NCBI GenBank assembly: GCA_015069385.1
Contig: SVIS01000008.1
Span: 1-59,230, forward strand
Direction: 5' to 3'
Length of the DNA stretch: 59,230 bases
DNA from: Clostridiales bacterium
Lineage (GTDB): Bacteria; Bacillota; Clostridia; Christensenellales; UBA1242
The notes under the pieces were generated by a model. It searched no databases and was not told the DNA's origin. It was given only the letters and a program-made list of their open reading frames with translations. Positions 23,565 to 31,302 of the stretch are shown piece after piece. How positions within the stretch are numbered: position 1 is the first letter of the stretch; every line of letters begins with the position of its first letter. Made by a program: the position numbers and the translations under genes.

Positions 23565-23980
23565 TTATACACAAATTGTTAATAAAGTTATTCACATTCA
23601 TGTTAATTTGTGGATAACTTTTTTTTATAAATTTGCTTAAAAAATTTGACATGTTTATTTTAAACACATTGCAATTTTTGAATTATTTTAAAAACATTTT
23701 TTAATAAAATTAAAAATAACTAAAAATTACAAAAAATGTAGAAATGTGTATAACTCTGCTAAACTTATACACATAGTTATGCACATTAAAAAACACAATA
23801 TATATGTATTTTTTACTTTTATATAAAACAATATATTGTGTAATTTAAAACTTATGCACTTTTCAACAGCCTATAATATTAATAATAATACTTAAATAAT
23901 AATTATTATATATATATTACAAATTCCATTAATTTTATTATTAACCAAAAAAATGTAAATATACATTACTTGAAAATGAA
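23565..23980. other. Candidate chromosomal replication origin (DnaA-box cluster and AT-rich region)
   Basis: The 559-nt gap between 23499 and 24057 has no gene. Six matches to TTATNCACA lie within 221 nt: 23565-23573 (TTATACACA), 23588-23596 (TTATTCACA), 23609-23617 (reverse TTATCCACA), 23745-23753 (reverse TTATACACA), 23765-23773 (TTATACACA) and 23777-23785 (TTATGCACA). An 11-bp inverted repeat ACACAATATAT / ATATATTGTGT follows at 23793-23841. Next comes a nearly pure A/T stretch with TAA repeats (about 23875-23930), suited to unwinding. dnaA and dnaN lie within 8 kb. Confidence 0.65.
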
Positions 23981-24057
23981 TACATTTTAAAATTAGCCTG
24001 TACAAAATATTATTAATTTGATATACTATAAATACATTAAAAAATTGGAGATTTATT

Positions 24058-25023
24058 ATGGCATTAGTTCCTGCAAAATGTACTCAATGTGGAGCAAGCG
24101 TTGAAGTAGATAATGAAAAAGAAGCAGCAATTTGCTCTCATTGTGGCACCGCCTTTATTGTTGAAAAGGCTATTAATAATTATAACATTACAAACAATAT
24201 TACAAATCATATTCATGCAGATGTGGTTAATGTTGTTAGTGAAAATATTGATGATTACATTCGTAATGCTCATGCTGCATATAAGTTTGAGGATTATAAA
24301 ACCTTAGAAGAAAATACTGACAAAATTTTAAAATTAGACCCAACAAATTTAGATGGCATGTTTTATAAAGTTGTTATTCTTTTAAAAAATATATTAGATA
24401 ATAACAATGGTAAAGATATGAATGCTATATCATCTGTTTTAAATTATGCAGATGCTGTTTTTGAAAAAAATTATAAAACAGAAGATTTAAAATGTTCTCT
24501 TGCTCATATATTTTATGTTTATGTAAATTATGAAAATTTAGATTATGCCAAAAAAAATTTATATCCTAAATTAAAAAATATTATTGATGAATATAGTTTT
24601 GACCCTTTTGCTTATTTATCTAAACTTAATAATGGCCCTATTCTTAAAAAAGAAAGAATTAACGTTTTCTTAAAAATGTATATTGATAAAATTCAAAATT
24701 TATTAAATTTAGATGGTTTTTATTTTACTAATGAATATGTTTCTTATGGTTACTTAGATGATTGTAATATATATTATAAACAAGATTTTAATTTTAGATT
24801 GTTTATAAACAATAAAGGAAATGTTGCTTTATTTTTAACAAATAAATATGATGAAAAATTTTTTAAAACATGTAAGTTAGGAGAAATTACTCTATTTAAT
24901 AATTGTAGTAAATTTATTAAAGAAAAATACGATATACTTATTAATGCAGGTTATGTTATTAACTTAGATGCCGAAAGCGAAAAAGCATTAAAAAAATTAA
25001 AAAAATGTTTAAATATTATTTAA
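24058..25023 (+). CDS. Zinc-ribbon protein with helical repeat region
   Basis: The 321-aa protein starts with a TFIIB-type zinc ribbon, 'CTQCGASVEVDNEKEAAICSHCG', followed by 'FIVEKAINNYNITNN'. This N-terminus is common in uncharacterised clostridial proteins. The middle (about 75-190) has TPR-like helices, the rest is α/β with no recognised fold. Two CxxC pairs probably bind Zn. GGAG precedes the ATG. It lies immediately to the right of the candidate origin. Function unknown. Confidence 0.7.
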   Translation: MALVPAKCTQCGASVEVDNEKEAAICSHCGTAFIVEKAINNYNITNNITNHIHADVVNVVSENIDDYIRNAHAAYKFEDYKTLEENTDKILKLDPTNLDGMFYKVVILLKNILDNNNGKDMNAISSVLNYADAVFEKNYKTEDLKCSLAHIFYVYVNYENLDYAKKNLYPKLKNIIDEYSFDPFAYLSKLNNGPILKKERINVFLKMYIDKIQNLLNLDGFYFTNEYVSYGYLDDCNIYYKQDFNFRLFINNKGNVALFLTNKYDEKFFKTCKLGEITLFNNCSKFIKEKYDILINAGYVINLDAESEKALKKLKKCLNII

Positions 25024-25028
25024 TTTTA

Positions 25029-25063
25029 AAAAAATGTATATGTTTAGTTTATATACATTTTTT
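25029..25063. terminator. Bidirectional terminator
   Basis: The stem AAAAAATGTATAT / ATATACATTTTTT with a 9-nt loop lies between convergent genes. Confidence 0.8.
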
Positions 25064-25090
25064 ATTTAACTTTATTTGTTATTAATAGTT

Positions 25091-25423
25091 TTATTTTAAA
25101 TTTTTTAATAAGTCAATTATAGTTTGTTTATTTTTAGGTGATAGTTTGCTATACATGTCTAAAATATATTTATCATCTTTGTTATAATCTTTTCCAAGAT
25201 AAAAAAAGTCATATAAGGTTATGCCCACAACCTCACAAAATTCCATTAAGGTTTTAACTTTTAATTCAACACCTTCATTTAGTATTCGTTTTATATATGC
25301 TTCACTATTACCAAGTTTTAAACTAGTTGCTCTAGCAGAAAGGTTTGCTTTATCCATAAAAAAGAACATACGATTTAAAATTTCAGTATAAGATAATTCG
25401 TTATTTTCCACTTTATTCTCCAA
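25091..25423 (-). CDS. XRE-family helix-turn-helix regulator
   Basis: The 110-aa protein has an HTH core 'RATSLKLGNSEAYIKRI' and a C-terminal 'KQTIIDLLKNLK' shared with the neighbour at 25554. The third paralog is at 11643. It is likely a DNA-binding regulator. Two 12-bp direct repeats (ATCATTTTATGT on the minus strand) lie 80-120 nt upstream and could be operators. Confidence 0.82.
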   Translation of the reverse strand: MENKVENNELSYTEILNRMFFFMDKANLSARATSLKLGNSEAYIKRILNEGVELKVKTLMEFCEVVGITLYDFFYLGKDYNKDDKYILDMYSKLSPKNKQTIIDLLKNLK

Positions 25424-25501
25424 TACTAATATTTTAACCTTTTAATTATTTAAACTACCGTATATTTTGTACCCATTTATTTAAAAAATACCTATTATCA
25501 G

Positions 25502-25544
25502 ACATAAAATGATTGACTTTTATAAAAATAGTACATAAAATGAT
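25502..25544. repeat. Pair of 12-bp direct repeats between XRE genes
   Basis: ACATAAAATGAT occurs at 25502-25513 and 25533-25544, a 31-nt period or about three helical turns. It lies between two co-oriented XRE genes, where operator sites are expected. Confidence 0.45.
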
Positions 25545-25553
25545 GGTATGAAA

Positions 25554-25877
25554 CTATTTTAAATTTGATAATAGTTCTTTAATTGTATTTTTATTATCTT
25601 CTGACAACTTTTCATATTTTTCTATTAAAAGTTTATGTTCATGATATTTAGACATATCATAATAGAAAAATTCTGATGGTGTTGAATTACATATTTGTAT
25701 TGCGTTTAGTAAAACTTCTGTAGGTATATTAAAATCACCATTTTCAAATTTTGCTACATAAGCAATAGATTTAGATAATTGAAGAGATACTTCTCTTGCA
25801 GAAATATTTGCTCTGTTTCTTATATAGCCAAAGCGAGTTATTAAATCTTTTCTAATTTGTGTAATATCTTTTTTCAT
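25554..25877 (-). CDS. XRE-family helix-turn-helix regulator
   Basis: The 107-aa protein has an HTH core 'REVSLQLSKSIAYVAKFENG' and a C-terminal 'KNTIKELLSNLK'. It is a tandem paralog of the gene at 25091 (131-nt gap). GGAG precedes the ATG. It is divergent from the SLOG-family gene and may regulate it; this is inferred from position only. Confidence 0.82.
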   Translation of the reverse strand: MKKDITQIRKDLITRFGYIRNRANISAREVSLQLSKSIAYVAKFENGDFNIPTEVLLNAIQICNSTPSEFFYYDMSKYHEHKLLIEKYEKLSEDNKNTIKELLSNLK

Positions 25878-26013
25878 ATTTATTCTCCATTACACAAATT
25901 GTATTCTTTTTTTATAATTACCCCGATAACTGACATTGGTAAAAATATAATATCATTCAACAAATTTTAAAAATATATAAGTAAATATATAAATTTAACC
26001 AATAGGAGTAAAC

Positions 26014-26454
26014 ATGAATACTAAAATAGTATGTTTTATTGGGCACAGATTTAGTTTTAGAGTTAGTGCAAAGCAAAAAAGGGTTTATAAGGCAATAGGC
26101 GATTTAATTAAAAAAGGTTACACTACTTTTTATACTGGTAATATGGGGTCGTTTGATGATGTTTGTGAGTTTTGTGTTTTGTCATATAAGTATTATTTTC
26201 CTAAAGTAAAACTTTATAAAATATCTGCTACGCCATATATTAAAGATACGGCTTCGAATTATATTTACGATGATATTATTGTTCCTGAATTAGAACATTT
26301 TCATTATAAGCAAAGAATTACAAAGCGAAACGAGTGGATGGTTGATCATTGTGATTTAGTTTTATGTAATATAACAAACGATATAAAAAGTGGCGCATTT
26401 AACACTGTTAAATACGCACGAAAAATTGGTAAGCCTATTATATATTTAGATTAA
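26014..26454 (+). CDS. SLOG-superfamily protein (DUF1273/YpsA-like)
   Basis: The 146-aa protein has N-terminal 'VCFIGHRFSF' and 'YTGNMGSFDDVCEFCV', and a late 'ERNEWMVDHCD'-type segment, as expected for the Rossmann-like SLOG fold related to DprA, YpsA and nucleotide-processing enzymes. A nucleotide-derived ligand is likely; function is unknown. AGGAG precedes the ATG. Its 3' end overlaps the convergent comF gene by 4 bp. Confidence 0.7.
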   Translation: MNTKIVCFIGHRFSFRVSAKQKRVYKAIGDLIKKGYTTFYTGNMGSFDDVCEFCVLSYKYYFPKVKLYKISATPYIKDTASNYIYDDIIVPELEHFHYKQRITKRNEWMVDHCDLVLCNITNDIKSGAFNTVKYARKIGKPIIYLD

Positions 26455-27167
26455 TCATTTTTTAAAATTGTATGTGCTGCTGTTAGTGCATAAACTTTTT
26501 TAGCGCCAGCAATAATAAGTGTTTTTGCACATTCTTGAATTGTTGCGCCGGTTGTATAAACATCATCTATTAAAAGTATAGTTTTGCCTTTAATTTCTTT
26601 TTTATTATTTACTTTAAAAGCATCAATCATGTTTTGATTTCTTTCGTAGTGACTTAAATTTACTTGCGTTGGCGTTTGTTTTATTCTTAAAAGTATTTTA
26701 TTATTCATTTCAAGATTAACTTTTTTAGAAACAACATGGGCTAAAAGTTCGGCTTGATTATAGCCTCTTTCTTTGGCTCTTTTTTCACAAAGAGGAACAG
26801 GAATTATTAAATCACATTTTATATTATGTTGTTTAAAAGTTTGTGCCATATATGTACCTAGGCAATTGGCATAATATTTTTTGCCGTTATATTTTAAACC
26901 AACAACAAAACTTTTTATAACATTTGTGTAAATAAACGGAGAAACAATTTTTTGGCAATAAAACTCTGAACCTTTACAATGTATGCAATATTTTCCATCA
27001 CTAACAAGTGGCTCGCCACAATGCTCACATAATTTTCCAGTTAGGTATGGCAAAGTATTTTTACACATGTCGCATATATTATATTCATCATCAAAAATAT
27101 CTCTATTGCAACAAAGGCAACTAAGTCCAGTTGGAAATATTGAATTTATTATTGTTTTAAATTTCAT
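26451..27167 (-). CDS. comF: ComF-family phosphoribosyltransferase-like protein
   Basis: The 238-aa protein has two or three CxxC zinc-binding pairs in the N-terminal 60 residues ('CLCCN', 'CDMCK', 'CEHCG', 'CIHCK'). The C-terminal type I phosphoribosyltransferase domain has the PRPP loop 'ILLIDDVYTTGATIQEC'. ComF proteins are needed for single-stranded DNA import in natural transformation, acting with the ComFA helicase. ComFA is not seen nearby, so competence cannot be concluded. Confidence 0.9.
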   Translation of the reverse strand: MKFKTIINSIFPTGLSCLCCNRDIFDDEYNICDMCKNTLPYLTGKLCEHCGEPLVSDGKYCIHCKGSEFYCQKIVSPFIYTNVIKSFVVGLKYNGKKYYANCLGTYMAQTFKQHNIKCDLIIPVPLCEKRAKERGYNQAELLAHVVSKKVNLEMNNKILLRIKQTPTQVNLSHYERNQNMIDAFKVNNKKEIKGKTILLIDDVYTTGATIQECAKTLIIAGAKKVYALTAAHTILKND

Positions 27168-27295
27168 AATTTAATTTTAGCATATTTTAGAATAAGAGCA
27201 AATAAATTAAAGTAAAAGCAAATTTTAAGGCATTTAAAAGGCAAAAAATGTTAATAGGGTAAATATATTAAACATTTGTAATTAAAGGAGATTTT

Positions 27296-27562
27296 ATGAC
27301 AGAAAATAGCAAAAAACAAATAGTTTATTTAGAAGATAAAAACTATTTAAAAGTAACTTGTGTAGAGAATGTTATCAGTTTAACTGAAACCGAAGCAGGA
27401 GTTATGGTAAATGGTGAAGTTTTAGTGATTAAAGGTAACAATATTAAAGCAGAAAAATTATTAGTAGAAACAGGTGAACTTGTATTAGTTGGTAATTTTA
27501 ACCAAATTAAATTTGAAGAAAAAAAGCAAAAGCAAAGTCTGCTTAAAAGGATTTTTAAATAG
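27296..27562 (+). CDS. yabP: Sporulation protein YabP
   Basis: The 88-aa small β-rich protein is of YabP/YqfC type, with 'VISLTETEAGVMVNGEVLVIKGNNIK' and a final 'GNFNQIKFEE'. YabP is made in the mother cell and supports spore assembly. AAAGGAG lies upstream of the ATG. Its TAG stop shares one base with the GTG start of yabQ, so the two are translationally coupled. The order yabP-yabQ-divIC matches spore-forming Bacillota. Confidence 0.88.
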   Translation: MTENSKKQIVYLEDKNYLKVTCVENVISLTETEAGVMVNGEVLVIKGNNIKAEKLLVETGELVLVGNFNQIKFEEKKQKQSLLKRIFK

Positions 27563-27936
27563 TGTTATATGAAACATTAAACCAACCCAGGCTGTTTGTA
27601 ATATTTATATGTTTTGGCATAATTTGTGGGCTTATTTTTGATATTGGTAATTTTATTAAATTTTTATGCGCCAATAAAAAATTTGCCTGTGTTTTTATTG
27701 ATTTAATTCAAACATCATTAAGTCTTGGTATAATTTTTTATGTAAATTTAAAGTATAACTATGGTTTATTTAGGCTTTACCCTTATATTATTTATGGGGT
27801 GGCTTTTGCTATTGAACGATTTACTCTAGGAAAAGTTATTGCCAAAATTTATTTAGTGTGTTACAATTTTTTTGTTAAAATAAAAAACAAACTTTGGAGA
27901 AAGTCAAAAAATGCACAAACAGACAAAAACTCTTAA
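27562..27936 (+). CDS. yabQ: Spore cortex biosynthesis protein YabQ
   Basis: The 124-aa protein has three to four TM segments and the family pattern of N-terminal 'RLFVIFICFGIICGLIFDI'. YabQ is a mother-cell membrane protein needed for cortex synthesis. The start is GTG at 27562, overlapping the yabP stop. Its end overlaps the start of the divIC-like gene by 26 bp. Confidence 0.85.
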   Translation: MLYETLNQPRLFVIFICFGIICGLIFDIGNFIKFLCANKKFACVFIDLIQTSLSLGIIFYVNLKYNYGLFRLYPYIIYGVAFAIERFTLGKVIAKIYLVCYNFFVKIKNKLWRKSKNAQTDKNS

Positions 27937-28186
27937 ATTTATATTCTTTATTCTTTTGCTAATTCCAATCGTATTATTTGCGGTAGGAATTATTCAAACG
28001 TTTGTTTTAAAATCTAAACAAAATGAACTCAATGCGTTAAATCAATCAATTATAGTAAGTGAGCAACAACAAACAGAACTTGAAAAAGAGTTAGAATATA
28101 AACAATCTGACGAATATAAAAATGAATATTATAAATATGAAAATGGTTATGGTAAACCGGGTGATATTGAAATAGTGGTTGAATAA
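27911..28186 (+). CDS. divIC: DivIC/FtsB-like septum formation protein
   Basis: The 91-aa bitopic protein has a short N-terminus, one TM helix (about residues 10-32), an extracytoplasmic coiled coil (about 33-62) and a 'YKYENGYGKPGDIEIVVE' tail, where 'GDI' near the C-terminus is typical of DivIC/FtsB. It is part of the FtsL-DivIB-DivIC complex that activates septal peptidoglycan synthesis. It overlaps yabQ, in the standard gene order. Confidence 0.85.
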   Translation: MHKQTKTLKFIFFILLLIPIVLFAVGIIQTFVLKSKQNELNALNQSIIVSEQQQTELEKELEYKQSDEYKNEYYKYENGYGKPGDIEIVVE

Positions 28187-28256
28187 TTTATTTTTAAATT
28201 TGTCAATGGCATAGTGCTGTTGACTTTTTTATTTTTTCAATATAAAATGGAAAAGT

Positions 28257-28571
28257 ATGAAAACTTTTACAAAAAATGATAATGGTTTTACCTGCCAAAA
28301 TTGTGGTAAGATGGTTAGTCCGCTTGGTTATACTTCACGTGATCACTGCCCTTTTTGTTTATGCTCGCTTCATGTAGACATTACACCCGGTGACAGGCAA
28401 AATAGTTGCATGGGAATTATGAAGCCATTTGATTTAGAATATTCACAAAACAAAGGCTATGTTATTGTGTATAAATGTAGCAAATGTAATAAAATACATA
28501 AAAATAAAGTGGCTAACGATGATGATAAAATATTAATAACAAAAGTAGCAAATAAAACTTATAAAGTTTAA
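28257..28571 (+). CDS. RNHCP-domain zinc protein
   Basis: The 104-aa protein has 'FTCQNCGKMVSPLG', then 'SRDHCPFCLCSLHVD', then 'PGDRQNSCMGIMKP', and a last CxxC ('YKCSKCNKIH'). This is the RNHCP family, here with RDHCP in place of RNHCP. Two zinc sites are likely. Function unknown. A TTGACT-15 nt-TATAAA promoter lies at 28220-28246, leaving a very short 5' UTR with GGAAAAG before the ATG. It may be co-transcribed with dnaA (14-nt gap). Confidence 0.85.
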   Translation: MKTFTKNDNGFTCQNCGKMVSPLGYTSRDHCPFCLCSLHVDITPGDRQNSCMGIMKPFDLEYSQNKGYVIVYKCSKCNKIHKNKVANDDDKILITKVANKTYKV

Positions 28572-28585
28572 AATGGAGAAAACAA

Positions 28586-29944
28586 ATGCAAGAAATAATG
28601 GAAATGTGGCAAAAAGTTTTAGATAAAATGCAAAATTATGTATCTACCCTTACATTTGATTTGTGGATTAAAAAACTTGAGCCTTTAGAAATTAAAAATG
28701 ATGATACTTTAATGCTTGCAGCACATAGTAATTCGGCAAAAAATACTATACTTGCAAAACATTCTAGCCAACTTAATGAATGTATTCATGAAATTTTTGG
28801 CGAGTATATGAAGTATGAAATTTTAGATAATGCCGAAACTGAACAATATTTATTAGAAAATAATCAATCACCAATTGAAGAAAAAGTAGATGCACCTAAA
28901 GAGCGTGCTCAGTTTAACGAAAAATATACATTTAATAACTTTGTTGTAGGCAAAAGTAATCAGTTTTGTTATGCTGCTGCCCATGCGGTGGCTGAACACC
29001 CTGGAACTAAATTTAATCCGCTTTTAATTTATAGCGGTGTTGGTTTAGGTAAAACTCACCTTATGCATGCAATTGGCAATTATTTAACTGAATTTAGCCC
29101 TAATTTAAAGGTACGTTACGTTACTTGTGAAAAGTTTATGAACGAATATATTGAATCACTTGGCGTAACAGAAAACAGCAAAGAAAAGGCAGTTTTTCAG
29201 TTTAGAGAAAAGTATAGAAACATAGATGTTTTAATGATTGATGATATTCAATTTATAGCAAACAAAAACGCAACTAAAGAAGAGTTCTTTCATACCTTTA
29301 ATGAATTATATCAAAATGGCAAACAAATTATTATTACATCTGACAGAGCCCCTAGCGAAATTGATATTGAAGACAGAATAAAATCTAGGCTTTCTTGTGG
29401 TCTTATTCAAGATATGCAAATTCCAGAATTTGAAACTAAAATGGCAATTTTAAAAAAGAAAGCACAATTAGAAAGATATTATATAGATGACGAAGTTTTA
29501 AACTTTATTGCTGAAAAACCTTATACAAATATTAGAGAAATGGAAGGTGCGTTGTCTAAGGTGTCGTTTTATGCTACTTTAATGGGCAAAACTACAGCCA
29601 CAATGGAAGATGCTTACCAGGCTTTTAAAGAGGACCAATTTGAAAAACAAGAGCGCATTACTCCTGAAAATATTATAAAAGAAGTTTGTAACTATTTTAA
29701 TATTAGCGAGTATGAAATTACTGGTAAGAAAAAAAGTAAAGATATTGTAGAACCACGCATGATTGCGATATATTTAATAGACAACACATTAAATTTGCCA
29801 CTAGTTACAATTGGTAAAATTTTTGGAGGCCGTGACCACACAACAATTATGCACTCACGTGAAAAAATTACTGAGCAAATTAAAAGAGATAACAAAATGG
29901 CAGCAATTATAAATGATATTAAAGCAAAATTAAGTATAAGATAA
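28586..29944 (+). CDS. dnaA: Chromosomal replication initiator DnaA
   Basis: The 452-aa protein has all four DnaA domains: N-terminal helicase-loading region, linker, AAA+ ATPase with Walker A 'SGVGLGKTHLMHAIGN' and Walker B 'DVLMIDDIQF', and the C-terminal DNA-binding domain with signature 'FGGRDHTTIMHSREKI'. It binds TTATNCACA boxes and opens oriC. GGAG precedes the ATG. It is not followed by a co-directional dnaN; dnaN lies downstream in the opposite orientation. Confidence 0.98.
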   Translation: MQEIMEMWQKVLDKMQNYVSTLTFDLWIKKLEPLEIKNDDTLMLAAHSNSAKNTILAKHSSQLNECIHEIFGEYMKYEILDNAETEQYLLENNQSPIEEKVDAPKERAQFNEKYTFNNFVVGKSNQFCYAAAHAVAEHPGTKFNPLLIYSGVGLGKTHLMHAIGNYLTEFSPNLKVRYVTCEKFMNEYIESLGVTENSKEKAVFQFREKYRNIDVLMIDDIQFIANKNATKEEFFHTFNELYQNGKQIIITSDRAPSEIDIEDRIKSRLSCGLIQDMQIPEFETKMAILKKKAQLERYYIDDEVLNFIAEKPYTNIREMEGALSKVSFYATLMGKTTATMEDAYQAFKEDQFEKQERITPENIIKEVCNYFNISEYEITGKKKSKDIVEPRMIAIYLIDNTLNLPLVTIGKIFGGRDHTTIMHSREKITEQIKRDNKMAAIINDIKAKLSIR

Positions 29945-29990
29945 TTAATGATGCTTTATGCCTTATAAAAATAATTAATTGTTATATAAA

Positions 29991-30018
29991 AAACCACTAC
30001 AAAAAATTGTAGTGATTT
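29991..30018. terminator. Bidirectional terminator between dnaA and dnaN
   Basis: The stem AAACCACTACAA / TTGTAGTGATTT (one mismatch, AAAA loop) is followed by T. It separates the convergent dnaA and dnaN genes. Confidence 0.8.
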
Positions 30019-30038
30019 TTTTGTAATTAAATTATATT

Positions 30039-31142
30039 TTATAATATTCTTACAGGTAAAATTAAATATAAATATTCTTCTTCGCCATCGGCTGGAACAA
30101 CAACGCATGGATTAGATGCAGAGTTAAATTTAATTTTAACAAATTCTTCTGAGTTAGTACGGAACGCTTCCATAAAATATCTTGCGTTAAATGCAATATA
30201 TATGTCTTTGCCTTGTTGTGTTATATTAATATTTTCTTTAATATTACCAATTTCAGAATTAGAAGTTAAAAGCAAGTTATTATCTTTAATTTCAAACTTA
30301 ACTAAATTATTTTGGCCAACTTTAGATAAAAGTGAAGCCCTTTCTAATGCATCTGTTATTTGATTTTTATTAATAACAATTTCGGTAGTAAATTCTTTTG
30401 CTATTATTTGTTTATAGTTTAAAAACTCACCTTCTAGCACTCTTGATATAATTTTTGTATCGCCGGTATCAACCATTATATATTTGCTATCTATATAAAT
30501 TTTTACTAAGTTTGTAGAATCATCTAATAGTTTTGCAATTTCTGCAAGTGACCTAGCAGGAACAATAACGCTGCCGTTTATTGTAGATTCTTTTAAAGGT
30601 GAATTTACCATTGCAAGACGATAACCATCAAGTGCAACAGCTTTAATTGATTTAGAATTAATTTCAAGCAATGTGCCTTTTAAAATTGGACGTGAATCAT
30701 CGGTTGCAACAGAAAAAATGCTTTTGTTAATTAAATTTTTTAAATTGTTGTTAGTAATAGAAAAATAATCGTTGCTATCTATGTTATTAAAGCCAGGATA
30801 TTCATTTGTTACGAAGCATTGAATATAACTTTCACTATCCATATATTTTATTTTTAATTGATTTTTTTCATTAAGTTCAAGTTCAATTTTTTCATTTGAT
30901 AGTTTTTTCATAAACTCTGTAAAAAATTTGCCCGGAACAACAGTTTCGCCTTCTATTTTAATTTCGGCTTTAATTTTCTTTTCAATAGAAAGTTCAGTAT
31001 CGGTTGCGCTTAGGGTTAAAGTATCTTCCTCAGCAACAAGTTTAATACCTTCTAAAATAGGGTTTGTTGTTCTGCTTGCAATTGCTTTACTAACCTTTAA
31101 AACTGCATCGGATAAATCTAAACCATCACATATTATTTGCAT
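30039..31142 (-). CDS. dnaN: DNA polymerase III β subunit (sliding clamp)
   Basis: The 367-aa protein has the three-domain clamp layout. Recognisable segments are 'KVSKAIASRTTNPILEGIKL', 'TDDSRPILKGTLLEI', 'VALDGYRLAMVNSP' and the C-terminal 'EEYLYLILPVRI'. As a ring-shaped dimer it tethers the polymerase to DNA. The promoter is TTGCAA (31237-31242), 17 nt, TATAAT (31214-31219). Its orientation is opposite to dnaA, which is unusual. Confidence 0.98.
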   Translation of the reverse strand: MQIICDGLDLSDAVLKVSKAIASRTTNPILEGIKLVAEEDTLTLSATDTELSIEKKIKAEIKIEGETVVPGKFFTEFMKKLSNEKIELELNEKNQLKIKYMDSESYIQCFVTNEYPGFNNIDSNDYFSITNNNLKNLINKSIFSVATDDSRPILKGTLLEINSKSIKAVALDGYRLAMVNSPLKESTINGSVIVPARSLAEIAKLLDDSTNLVKIYIDSKYIMVDTGDTKIISRVLEGEFLNYKQIIAKEFTTEIVINKNQITDALERASLLSKVGQNNLVKFEIKDNNLLLTSNSEIGNIKENINITQQGKDIYIAFNARYFMEAFRTNSEEFVKIKFNSASNPCVVVPADGEEEYLYLILPVRIL

Positions 31143-31213
31143 AAATAACCTCTTAATAATAATAATTTATTTGGTAAATGTTTAAAAAAATAAGTCATTT
31201 TCCAGTTAAATAT

Positions 31214-31242
31214 ATTATACCACTTTTAGTTTTTACTTGCAA
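31214..31242 (-). promoter_or_regulatory. Promoter of dnaN
   Basis: On the minus strand TTGCAA, a 17-nt spacer and TATAAT, with a 5' UTR of about 65 nt. Confidence 0.7.
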
Positions 31243-31262
31243 GAACTTATATAAAAAACATT

Positions 31263-31298
31263 AAAAAACGCTTTAGTTATACAACTAAAACGTTTTTT
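31263..31298 (-). terminator. Terminator of the giant surface protein gene
   Basis: The stem AAAAAACG.TTTAGTT / AACTAAA.CGTTTTTT (one mismatch) is followed by T on the minus strand. Confidence 0.75.
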
Positions 31299-31302
31299 AT
31301 TT

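Noticed and set aside
23499-24057. Hidden small genes in the 559-nt gap
   Set aside because: No ORF with RBS on either strand; the DnaA boxes and AT-only stretch explain the region better.
25502-25544. Short direct repeats as a CRISPR array
   Set aside because: Only two 12-bp copies with a 19-nt gap and no cas genes.
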